This document shows, in pieces, positions 1 to 5,759 of a stretch of 6,825 nt of DNA. The DNA is from an uncultured Oxalobacteraceae bacterium (GTDB taxonomy: Bacteria > Pseudomonadota > Gammaproteobacteria > Burkholderiales > Burkholderiaceae), in contig CAMLHI010000112.1 in NCBI GenBank assembly GCA_946479705.1, positions 1-6,825 of the forward strand, in the 5' to 3' direction. The position numbers and the translations under genes were made by a program. How positions within the stretch are numbered: position 1 is the stretch's first letter; each line of letters begins with the position of its first letter. The notes beneath the pieces were generated by a model. It was not told where the DNA came from. It saw only the letters and a list, made by a program, of their open reading frames with translations, and did no database searches.

Positions 1-3000
1 CGGTCGGCGTGCCCGAGGAAGCCACCCGCGGGGTACTCGATGCCACCCTGGCCGGACTGCTGGTGGCCATCGGCGCCCTGCTGGCGGTCGGCTTTGTCAC
101 CGCCTGGACCATCGGCGGCACGATCAGCAAGGCTGTGCGCGCGCTGTGCGCGCCGGCGGTAAAACTGGGGCGCGGCGAGCGCATCGAACTGGCGCCACTT
201 GCCATCCGTGAAGCCGACGAAGTGGCCGCCGCGCTGCGCGAGGTGGACGTCAAGCTGCACCGCTACCGCACCGACGTGGCGCAGCTGGTCAAGGAGCGCA
301 CGGCCGAACTGGAACGCTCCAACGCCCTGCTGGCCAGCGTCTATGCGGCCGCCCCGGTTGGCCTGGCGATGGTCGACCTCGACTTGAAGGTCGTGCTGAT
401 CAACGAATACCTGGCGCGCTTTAACGGCATTTCGAACCAGGAGCACCTCGGCCACACTTTTCCCGAGCTGTTCGGCGCGCTGGGCGAACAGTACGAGCGG
501 CCGTTCCGGCATGTGCGCGACAACGGCATGGCGCTGGCGGCGCAGGAAATGAGCATCGCCGGGGCCGCCGAGCCAGGGGTCGAGCGCCACTGGATCGTCA
601 GCTACCACCCGGTGCGCGGGGCGGACCAGGAACTGATGGGCGTGAGCGCCGTGGTGCTGGACGTGACGGAGCGGCGCGCGCTGTCGCAGCGCCTGCGCGA
701 CGTCAACGAGCAGTTCCGCGCCATCTACGAAATGTCGGGCGACGCCCACATGCTGCTGGCCCAGGGCGCCGGTTTCATCAGCGGCAACCAGGCCGCCGCG
801 CGCATCTTCGGCTGCGCCAGCGTGGAGGAATTCCTGACGCTCTCGCCAGCGTCCACCTCGCCCGAATTCCAGCCGGACGGGCGCCGATCCGGCGAGAAGG
901 CCGAGCAGTTCATCGGCTACGCGCTGGAAACCGGCAGTGCCCATTTCGAGTGGCTGCACAAGCGCCGCGACGGCGCGCTGTTCCACGCCGACGTACTGCT
1001 GACCAGCCTGAACATCGGCGGGCGCGGCATCCTGCAGGCGACCGTGCGCGACATCAGCACCCGCATCGCCGCCGAGAAGGCCCTGCGCGCCACCAGCGAA
1101 CGCCTGCAGCGGAGCGAGCGCTTCATCCGCACCGTCACCGACAACGTGCCCGGCATGGTGGGCTACTGGGATGCGGGCCTGCGCTGCCAGTTCGCCAACC
1201 GCCATTACCTGGAGTCGTTCGGCCTGAGCGAGGCGCAGTTGATCGGGCGCCCGATCAGCGACGTGCTGGGACCGGAGAACATGGCCGACAACGCCCCGCA
1301 CCTGCGCGCGGTGCTGGCCGGCCAGGCGGCCCATTTCGAGCGCGTGCAGCGCGCCCCCAACGGCCAGCTGCGCTACACCTGGACCAACTATATTCCCGAC
1401 TTCGACGAGCGCCATGAAGTGCGTGGCTTCTATGTGCTGATCTCGGACATCTCGGAACTCAAGCGCACCGAACTGCACCTGCAGTCGCTCAACGAGCAGC
1501 TGGTGCAGGCGCTCGACCGGGCTGAAATGGCCAGCAGCGCCAAGACCGAATTCCTGGCCAATATGAGCCACGAGATCCGCACCCCGATGAACGCCATCAT
1601 GGGCCTGGCGCGGCTGCTGGAAGAGGCGCCGCTGGGACGCCGCGAGCGCGATTACGTGGCCAAGATGACGATGTCGACCCGTTCGCTGCTGGGCATCCTC
1701 AACGACGTGCTGGATTTTTCCAAGATCGAGGCCGGCCAGCTGGCGCTCGAATACACCACCTTCCCGCTCGAGCAGCTCCTGCGCAGCATCGCGGTGCTGG
1801 TGGCGCCGAACGCCTGGAACAAGGGCGTGGAGCTGGTGTTCGACGTGGCGCCGGAAGTGCCTGCGGAACTGAGCGGCGACCCGATGCGGCTCGAACAGAT
1901 CCTGCTCAATTTGACCGGCAACGCCATCAAGTTCACCGAACAGGGCGAGGTGGTGCTGCGCATCGCGGTGCTGGAACATGGCGCCGACGATATCCTGCTC
2001 GGCTTCTCGGTGCGCGACACCGGGATCGGCATCGCCCCCGAGAAGCAGAGCGGCATGTTCGAAGCCTTCGCGCAGGGCGACAGCTCGACCAGCCGCAAGT
2101 TCGGCGGCACCGGCCTGGGGCTGGCGATCTGCCGCCGCCTGGTGCAGCTGATGGGCGGCAGCATCGGCGTCCGGAGCGAATTGGGCAAAGGCTCGGAATT
2201 TCACTTCGACTGCCGCCTGGGCGCCGGCGCGGCGATGGATGCGCCGGCGGACATGGCGGGAGCGCGCGTGCTGCTGGTGGACGACCTGGCCAGCGCGCGC
2301 GCGCCCATCGAGGCCCGCTGCACCGCCTTCGGCTGCGAGGTCGACAGCGTGGCCAGCGGCGCCGAGGCGCTCGCGCTGCTGGCCACGCGCCGCTACGACC
2401 TGCTGCTGATCGACAGCGCCATGCCATCGATGGATGGGGTGTCGCTGCTCTCCCTGGCGCGCGGCGATGGCGAACGGGTACTGCCGCCCGTGGCCATGAT
2501 GGTGACCGAGAGCGCGCGCGCCCGGCTCGACGAGATCGCCGCCGACCTGCACATCGGCGCCCTCGTCAACAAGCCGGTCACCCCGGCCGCGCTGGCGGCG
2601 GCGCTGACGCAGCTGCGCACCGGCGTAGCACCGGATGCACACCCGGTCGGCAGCACCGCGCTGGCCGGGCGCCTCGCGGGCCTGCATGTGCTGCTGGTGG
2701 AAGACAACCAGATCAACCAGGAGGTGGCCAACTACATTCTGCTGCACGCCGGCGCGGCGGTCGACATCGCGGCCAACGGGCGCATTGCGGTCAATATGCT
2801 GGCCGAGCATCCGACCCGCTACGATGCGGTCCTGATGGATATCCAGATGCCGGTGATGAACGGTTACCAGGCCAGCGAGGAAATCCGCCGCATGGGCTTG
2901 AGCGCCCTGCCCATCGTGGCAATGACGGCCAACGCAATGGAGGACGACCGCGTGCATGCCATCAATGCCGGCATGAACGGCCACGTGGCCAAGCCGATCG

Positions 3001-3710
3001 ATGTCGACAGCCTGGTGGCCGCGCTCACCCGCGTCACCGCCGGCGGCGACGTGCGCGAGCTGCGCACGCCCTCGCGCAGCACGTACGGCACGGCGCCGTG
3101 GCGACCGGCCGTGCCGCTGCCGCCGCCGGTTGCCGGCATCGACCTGGCCGCCGCGCTGCCGCGCTTCGGCGGCAGCTTCGACGATTTTGTCGGCATATTC
3201 AAGCGCTTCGAAGCGTCCCAGGGCGCCACCGTGGGCGAGGTGCGCGCATTGCTTGGCGCCGGCCGGCCCGCCGAGGCGCAGGCGCTGCTGCACCGCCTGC
3301 GCGGCGTGGCCGCCAACCTTGGCGCAAGCGAGGTGTCGGCCCGCGCGCTGGCGGCCGAAGAGGCGCTGCGCGCCGGTGCCGAGCCGGCCCTGGCACCTCT
3401 GGAAGCGGCCATGGCGACCGTCATCGAGGCCGCACGCGCGCTGGCACTGCCGGCGCAGCCCGGCCTGGCCACGCCCGCCCCCCCGCCCGACCTGCGTGCC
3501 GGGTTGGCACATTTGCTGGTTTTACTTCAGAATAACAATTTGAAAGCGATCGCCGAGTTCGGCTCGCTGCGCTCCTCACTGGATGCGGTGCTGGCACCGG
3601 CGCAGGCCGGGGCGCTGGCGGACGCCATCGGCACGCTGGCCTTCGCCAATGCTGCCGTGCTGGTGCAGGACGTGCTCGCTCGCTTCGTGGAAGAGAAAGG
3701 TAATGCATGA
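1..3710 (+). CDS. Hybrid sensor histidine kinase with two receivers and HPt (5' partial)
   Basis: Membrane sensor kinase running an internal phosphorelay. The frame is open to the left edge, and the first residues (VGVPEE) look like the end of a periplasmic sensor domain, so the true start lies upstream and the GTG at 9 is probably internal. Numbering from that GTG: TM about 14-34, HAMP-like 35-85, coiled coil 80-108, PAS1 110-225, PAS2 236-358, PAS3 372-490, second coiled coil 492-514. HisKA carries phospho-His521 in the H-box (NMSHEIRTPMNAI). HATPase has N-box Asn634/Asn638, DTGIGI 670-675 and GGTGLGLAI 699-707. REC1 (752-870) has Asp758/759, Asp802 and Lys855. REC2 (892-1010) has Glu898/Asp899, Asp944 and Lys995. 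HPt (1045-1140) has His1095 in LLHRLRGVAANLGA. A helical tail (1163-1228) follows. All catalytic residues are present. The stop overlaps the next start (ATGA), so the downstream REC-GGDEF protein is the probable output. The ligand is unknown. Confidence 0.95.
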   Translation, partial: VGVPEEATRGVLDATLAGLLVAIGALLAVGFVTAWTIGGTISKAVRALCAPAVKLGRGERIELAPLAIREADEVAAALREVDVKLHRYRTDVAQLVKERTAELERSNALLASVYAAAPVGLAMVDLDLKVVLINEYLARFNGISNQEHLGHTFPELFGALGEQYERPFRHVRDNGMALAAQEMSIAGAAEPGVERHWIVSYHPVRGADQELMGVSAVVLDVTERRALSQRLRDVNEQFRAIYEMSGDAHMLLAQGAGFISGNQAAARIFGCASVEEFLTLSPASTSPEFQPDGRRSGEKAEQFIGYALETGSAHFEWLHKRRDGALFHADVLLTSLNIGGRGILQATVRDISTRIAAEKALRATSERLQRSERFIRTVTDNVPGMVGYWDAGLRCQFANRHYLESFGLSEAQLIGRPISDVLGPENMADNAPHLRAVLAGQAAHFERVQRAPNGQLRYTWTNYIPDFDERHEVRGFYVLISDISELKRTELHLQSLNEQLVQALDRAEMASSAKTEFLANMSHEIRTPMNAIMGLARLLEEAPLGRRERDYVAKMTMSTRSLLGILNDVLDFSKIEAGQLALEYTTFPLEQLLRSIAVLVAPNAWNKGVELVFDVAPEVPAELSGDPMRLEQILLNLTGNAIKFTEQGEVVLRIAVLEHGADDILLGFSVRDTGIGIAPEKQSGMFEAFAQGDSSTSRKFGGTGLGLAICRRLVQLMGGSIGVRSELGKGSEFHFDCRLGAGAAMDAPADMAGARVLLVDDLASARAPIEARCTAFGCEVDSVASGAEALALLATRRYDLLLIDSAMPSMDGVSLLSLARGDGERVLPPVAMMVTESARARLDEIAADLHIGALVNKPVTPAALAAALTQLRTGVAPDAHPVGSTALAGRLAGLHVLLVEDNQINQEVANYILLHAGAAVDIAANGRIAVNMLAEHPTRYDAVLMDIQMPVMNGYQASEEIRRMGLSALPIVAMTANAMEDDRVHAINAGMNGHVAKPIDVDSLVAALTRVTAGGDVRELRTPSRSTYGTAPWRPAVPLPPPVAGIDLAAALPRFGGSFDDFVGIFKRFEASQGATVGEVRALLGAGRPAEAQALLHRLRGVAANLGASEVSARALAAEEALRAGAEPALAPLEAAMATVIEAARALALPAQPGLATPAPPPDLRAGLAHLLVLLQNNNLKAIAEFGSLRSSLDAVLAPAQAGALADAIGTLAFANAAVLVQDVLARFVEEKGNA
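3504..3533 (+). promoter_or_regulatory. Possible internal promoter in an AT-rich island of the kinase gene
   Basis: TTGGCA (3504-3509, five of six matches to the -35 consensus) is followed after 18 bases by CAGAAT (3528-3533, four of six to -10). The pair sits in an AT-rich patch at 3509-3546 that stands out within a very GC-rich gene. It lies about 175 bases upstream of the diguanylate cyclase start and could give it kinase-independent expression. The patch encodes the start of the helical tail after HPt (LVLLQNNNLK), so the composition may simply reflect that peptide. Weak. Confidence 0.2.
3693..3700 (+). promoter_or_regulatory. Shine-Dalgarno for the coupled diguanylate cyclase start
   Basis: The purine run GAGAAAGG ends six bases before ATG 3707. 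It lies inside the last codons of the kinase gene, and the kinase stop TGA (3708-3710) overlaps the ATG. This supports ATG 3707 as the real start and suggests translation by coupled re-initiation, keeping cyclase levels tied to kinase levels. Confidence 0.6.
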
Positions 3711-4621
3711 GCTGGACCCAGTTTGCCCAACACGGGCGAATCCTGATCGTCGACGACGCCATGGAGAATATTCAAATCCTGCACCACGCCCTGCAGGACG
3801 AGCACGACGTGCTGTTTGCCATGAACGGCGCCAAGGCGCTCGAGATAGCGCAGCACCAGCTGCCCGACGTGATCCTGCTCGACGCAATGATGCCCGACAT
3901 GGACGGCTACGACGTCTGCCGGGCCCTGCGCGCGTCCGCCGCCACGCGCGATATTCCGATCATCTTCGTCACCGCCCTCAAGACGCCCGAGGATGAAACC
4001 CGCGCGCTCGACGCCGGCGCCGCCGACTTCATTTCCAAGCCGGTCAACGCGGCGGTGGTGCGGGCGCGCGTGCGCACCCAGCTGACCGTCAAGCGCCAGA
4101 GCGATGCGCTGCGCGAGCTGACCCTGACCGACGGGCTGACCGCCGTGGCCAACCGGCGCGCCTTCGATGAAACCCTGGCCAACGAGTGGCGCCGCTGCGC
4201 GCGCGTGCAGGCGCCGGTGGCGCTCATCATGGTCGATATCGACCAGTTCAAGAACTACAACGACGCTTACGGCCATCAGGCCGGCGACGCCTGTCTGCAG
4301 CAGATCGCCGGCGCCATGCGGCGCGCCGCCGGCCGCCCGCAGGACCTGGTGGCGCGCTACGGCGGCGAGGAATTCGCCATCCTGCTGCCGCAGGAAGACG
4401 GGCACGGCGCCGAGGGCGTGGCGCGGCGCCTGCTCGACGAAGTGAGCCTGCTGTCGATTCCGCATGCCCATTCGAGCGTCACGCCCTGGGTCACCATCAG
4501 TATGGGACTGGCCAGCATGATTCCCGCCGATGGCGCCCCCCCCGGCGACCTGATCAAGCGTGCCGACGCCCTGCTGTACCAGGCCAAGGCGTCCGGCCGA
4601 AACCGCTACAGCGCCGGATAG
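3707..4621 (+). CDS. Response regulator diguanylate cyclase (REC-GGDEF)
   Basis: Cytoplasmic response regulator that makes cyclic di-GMP from two GTP, with activity probably set by phosphorylation of its receiver. REC (11-125) has acidic pocket Asp16/Asp17, phospho-acceptor Asp59 in LLDAMMPDMDG, Thr89 and Lys111 in SKPV. A short helix (about 120-138) links to GGDEF (138-300), which starts with the typical TDGLTAVANRRAF. The metal-binding Asp177 sits in VDIDQFKNYND and the active-site loop is GGEEF (219-223). An inhibitory I-site, Arg210-Pro-Gln-Asp213, lies exactly five residues before it, so product feedback inhibition is expected. At 304 residues it is a normal length for a PleD/WspR-like single-receiver enzyme. 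No EAL or HD-GYP partner is visible. The ATGA overlap with the kinase gene makes that kinase (HPt His1095) the likely phosphodonor. Its 3' end overlaps the convergent hydratase gene by 16 bp. Function is secure; the downstream target is unknown. Confidence 0.95.
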   Translation: MSWTQFAQHGRILIVDDAMENIQILHHALQDEHDVLFAMNGAKALEIAQHQLPDVILLDAMMPDMDGYDVCRALRASAATRDIPIIFVTALKTPEDETRALDAGAADFISKPVNAAVVRARVRTQLTVKRQSDALRELTLTDGLTAVANRRAFDETLANEWRRCARVQAPVALIMVDIDQFKNYNDAYGHQAGDACLQQIAGAMRRAAGRPQDLVARYGGEEFAILLPQEDGHGAEGVARRLLDEVSLLSIPHAHSSVTPWVTISMGLASMIPADGAPPGDLIKRADALLYQAKASGRNRYSAG

Positions 4622-5067
4622 CGCCGGATCATCAGCTCGGCCACGCACACCGGCCGCTCACCGCCGTCGCGTTCCATCGTCACTTGCCAGAGCAGCTGGC
4701 TGGCGCCGTCCAGCTGGGTGACGCTCTCCAACAGCAGGCGCGCGCGCACCCGGCTGCCGACCGGCACCGGCGCGGGAAAGCGCACCTTGTTCAAGCCGTA
4801 ATTGATAATCATCGCCGCGCCGTCGAGCTTCACGCTGCGCTCGTAGATGCCGGAAACGAGCGACAGCGTCAGGAAGCCGTGCGCCACCGTGGTGCCGAAA
4901 GGCGATTCGCGCCGGCAGCGCTCGGGGTCGACGTGAATCCATTGACGGTCTCCGGTCGCGTCGGCGAAGGCATCGATGCGGGCCTGGTCGATCTCGACCC
5001 AGTCCGACACCGCCACTTCCTCGCCGAGCGCGGCCTGCAGTTCGTCGAGACTGGCGAAGCTACGCAC
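4606..5067 (-). CDS. MaoC-family (R)-specific enoyl-CoA hydratase-like protein
   Basis: Single hot-dog-fold protein of 153 residues, the usual length for a short MaoC/PhaJ-like hydratase. This family adds water to trans-2-enoyl-CoA to give (R)-3-hydroxyacyl-CoA. The catalytic segment is present: [17 protein letters not shown], with Asp40 and His45 in the family's Asp-x4-His spacing, then the [14 protein letters not shown] motif (57-70). The N-terminal half also resembles NodN/Rv0130-type proteins. I chose GTG 5067 because GGAG (5075-5078) lies seven bases before it and the next Met is residue 86. The start overlaps the previous hydratase gene by 8 bp, indicating translational coupling. It is the last gene of its unit and its stop lies inside the 3' end of the convergent cyclase gene. 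Substrate chain length and pathway (fatty acid or PHA precursor supply, or CoA-ester catabolism) cannot be read from sequence alone. Confidence 0.88.
   Translation of the reverse strand: MRSFASLDELQAALGEEVAVSDWVEIDQARIDAFADATGDRQWIHVDPERCRRESPFGTTVAHGFLTLSLVSGIYERSVKLDGAAMIINYGLNKVRFPAPVPVGSRVRARLLLESVTQLDGASQLLWQVTMERDGGERPVCVAELMIRRYPAL
4611..4629. repeat. Tandem 10-bp repeat at the convergent gene ends
   Basis: GCGCCGGATA (4611-4620) is followed directly by GCGCCGGAT (4621-4629). The first copy encodes the C-terminal Ala-Gly and part of the stop of the cyclase. Both copies encode the Ile-Arg-Arg-Tyr-Pro-Ala end of the hydratase on the other strand. A small duplication could have extended one frame into the other. 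Two copies of a 10-mer in GC-rich DNA may also be chance. Confidence 0.5.
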
Positions 5068-5524
5068 CGCCAGGCTCCGGCCGGCGCCCGAACATGCCCA
5101 CGCCTTCGATCGTGCACACCAGTGCGCCGTGCTGGTTGAACGCTTCCCAGCGCGACCACACCAGCCCGCGGTCGGGCTTGGAGGCGGACGGCTTGAGTTC
5201 AGTGGTTTCGTAGTGCACCGTGAGGGTGTCGCCGGCGCGCACCGGCTGCAGCCAGCGGATCTTTTCGACGCCGGGCGAGCCCATGCCGGCCGCGTCGCCC
5301 ATCAGCCCGTCGACCACCAGGCGCATCATCATCGAACAGGTATGCCAGCCGCTGGCGATCACGCCGCCGTAGATCGAGCCGGCGGCCGCCTCGTGGTCCA
5401 CGTGGAAGGGCTGGGGATCGTACTGGCGCGCGAACTCGACGATTTCGGCTTCGCTCACGGTGCGGCTGCCGAGCGCCAGACGCTGGCCGGGATGAAAATC
5501 CTCGAAGTAGCGCGGGTCGCTCAT
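5060..5524 (-). CDS. MaoC-family dehydratase (second hot-dog protein)
   Basis: A 154-residue hot-dog protein of the MaoC dehydratase family, distinct from its downstream neighbour but with the same fold. The catalytic pair is in [13 protein letters not shown]: Asp36 and His41, again Asp-x4-His. It is followed by [17 protein letters not shown] (53-69), the central helix region that replaces the AHGFLTL type of the other copy. The C-terminal half has PVRAGDTL and ends in a short Pro/Gly tail. Start ATG 5524 has a good GAGGTGG (5529-5535) just upstream. The ATG overlaps the stop of a 36-codon ORF as ATGA, and its own 3' end overlaps the next gene by 8 bp, so all three should be co-translated. 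In such pairs the two hot-dog proteins may form a heteromer (as mycobacterial Had proteins do) or act on different acyl-CoAs. I cannot tell which from the sequence. Confidence 0.88.
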   Translation of the reverse strand: MSDPRYFEDFHPGQRLALGSRTVSEAEIVEFARQYDPQPFHVDHEAAAGSIYGGVIASGWHTCSMMMRLVVDGLMGDAAGMGSPGVEKIRWLQPVRAGDTLTVHYETTELKPSASKPDRGLVWSRWEAFNQHGALVCTIEGVGMFGRRPEPGGA

Positions 5525-5631
5525 GCCGCCACCTCGGATTGCAAGCAGGGCCGGGCGATGAAGCGGTGCAGGTGGTGGCTGGCCATGCTTTCGTCAAATA
5601 CCAGCTCGCCGTCGGTGCAATACAGGTCCAT
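5521..5631 (-). CDS. Small ORF of 36 residues, coupled to the hydratase genes
   Basis: Unrecognised short protein beginning [16 protein letters not shown] and ending QSEVAA. AGGAGA (5636-5641) lies four bases before ATG 5631, the best Shine-Dalgarno in the window. The TGA overlaps the next ATG as ATGA, so it sits at the head of the hydratase unit like a real first cistron. It has Cys5, Cys30 and a His-rich HHLH (19-22), with no membrane segment. The first dozen residues (MDL..T..EL.F) resemble, from memory, the N-terminus of acyl-CoA dehydrogenases, which would suit the neighbours. It could therefore be the stump of a deleted dehydrogenase, a leader ORF feeding ribosomes to the hydratase start, or a true small protein. 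Translation is likely; function is unknown. Confidence 0.55.
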   Translation of the reverse strand: MDLYCTDGELVFDESMASHHLHRFIARPCLQSEVAA

Positions 5632-5635
5632 CCAG

Positions 5636-5641
5636 TCTCCT
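5636..5641 (-). promoter_or_regulatory. Strong Shine-Dalgarno of the 36-codon ORF
   Basis: AGGAGA on the - strand, four bases before ATG 5631. It is the main reason for calling the small ORF a translated gene. It would also be the entry point for ribosomes into the coupled hydratase cistrons. Confidence 0.6.
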
Positions 5642-5666
5642 GTGTAAGTGGGGGCGCCTAAAAAGC

Positions 5667-5688
5667 GCGATCGCTCCAAACGATTCTA
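5667..5688 (-). promoter_or_regulatory. Candidate promoter/operator of the hydratase unit
   Basis: On the - strand TAGAAT (5683-5688) matches five of six bases of a -10 box and would place a start site near 5676, about 45 bases before the small ORF. No good -35 lies at 16-18 bases; that position falls on the terminator stem of the preceding gene. The perfect palindrome GCGATCGC (5667-5674) lies just after the predicted start site and could be an operator half-site pair. Tentative. Confidence 0.3.
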
Positions 5689-5699
5689 CCGCAGGCGAC

Positions 5700-5731
5700 A
5701 AAAAACCCGGCGCTCCGTGTGGGAAGACCGG
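5700..5731 (-). terminator. Rho-independent terminator after the PEP-CTERM-like gene
   Basis: Read on the - strand: CCGGTCTTCC, loop CACAC, GGAGCGCCGG, then G and six T (5705-5700). The stem has two GC-rich blocks (outer CCGG/CCGG and inner TCC/GGA) separated by one C-C mismatch and flanking G-T pairs. It starts 28 bases after the stop of the surface-protein gene, the normal place for a terminator, and separates that gene from the hydratase unit. There is no T run in the + direction, so it would not stop leftward-gene antisense transcripts. Confidence 0.6.
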
Positions 5732-5743
5732 CTTGCACTGCAG

Positions 5744-5755
5744 CCGCAACTGCGG
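5744..5755. repeat. Short inverted repeat before the terminator
   Basis: CCGCA-AC-TGCGG: a 5-bp arm with a two-base centre, just past the stop codon of the surface-protein gene. The loop is too tight for a good hairpin and no T run follows. It may only add 3'-end structure to the mRNA, or be chance. Confidence 0.3.
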
Positions 5756-5759
5756 AGGC

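Noticed and set aside
1652..2188. Open frame of 178 codons on the - strand within the kinase region
   Set aside because: Opposite conserved HisKA/HATPase coding; Ser/Arg-rich composition is just the mirror of that gene.
3527..4648. Open frame of 373 codons on the - strand, antisense to the cyclase gene
   Set aside because: It lies opposite a gene with full REC-GGDEF motifs, has no domain pattern of its own, and long antisense frames are expected at this GC content.
4186..5139. Open frame of 317 codons on the + strand across the convergent junction
   Set aside because: It covers the cyclase in another frame and is antisense to both hydratases. It is Arg/Ala-rich without motifs, a typical GC-rich shadow.
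4606..5524. The two MaoC genes as one gene broken by a frameshift
   Set aside because: Each has a complete hot-dog length, its own catalytic pair, and its own start and ribosome site. The 8-bp overlap is normal operon spacing.
5667..5674. GCGATCGC as a HIP1-type repeat pointing to a cyanobacterial origin
   Set aside because: I noticed only two copies in the window (the other near 3546), and everything else suggests a betaproteobacterium; chance is enough.
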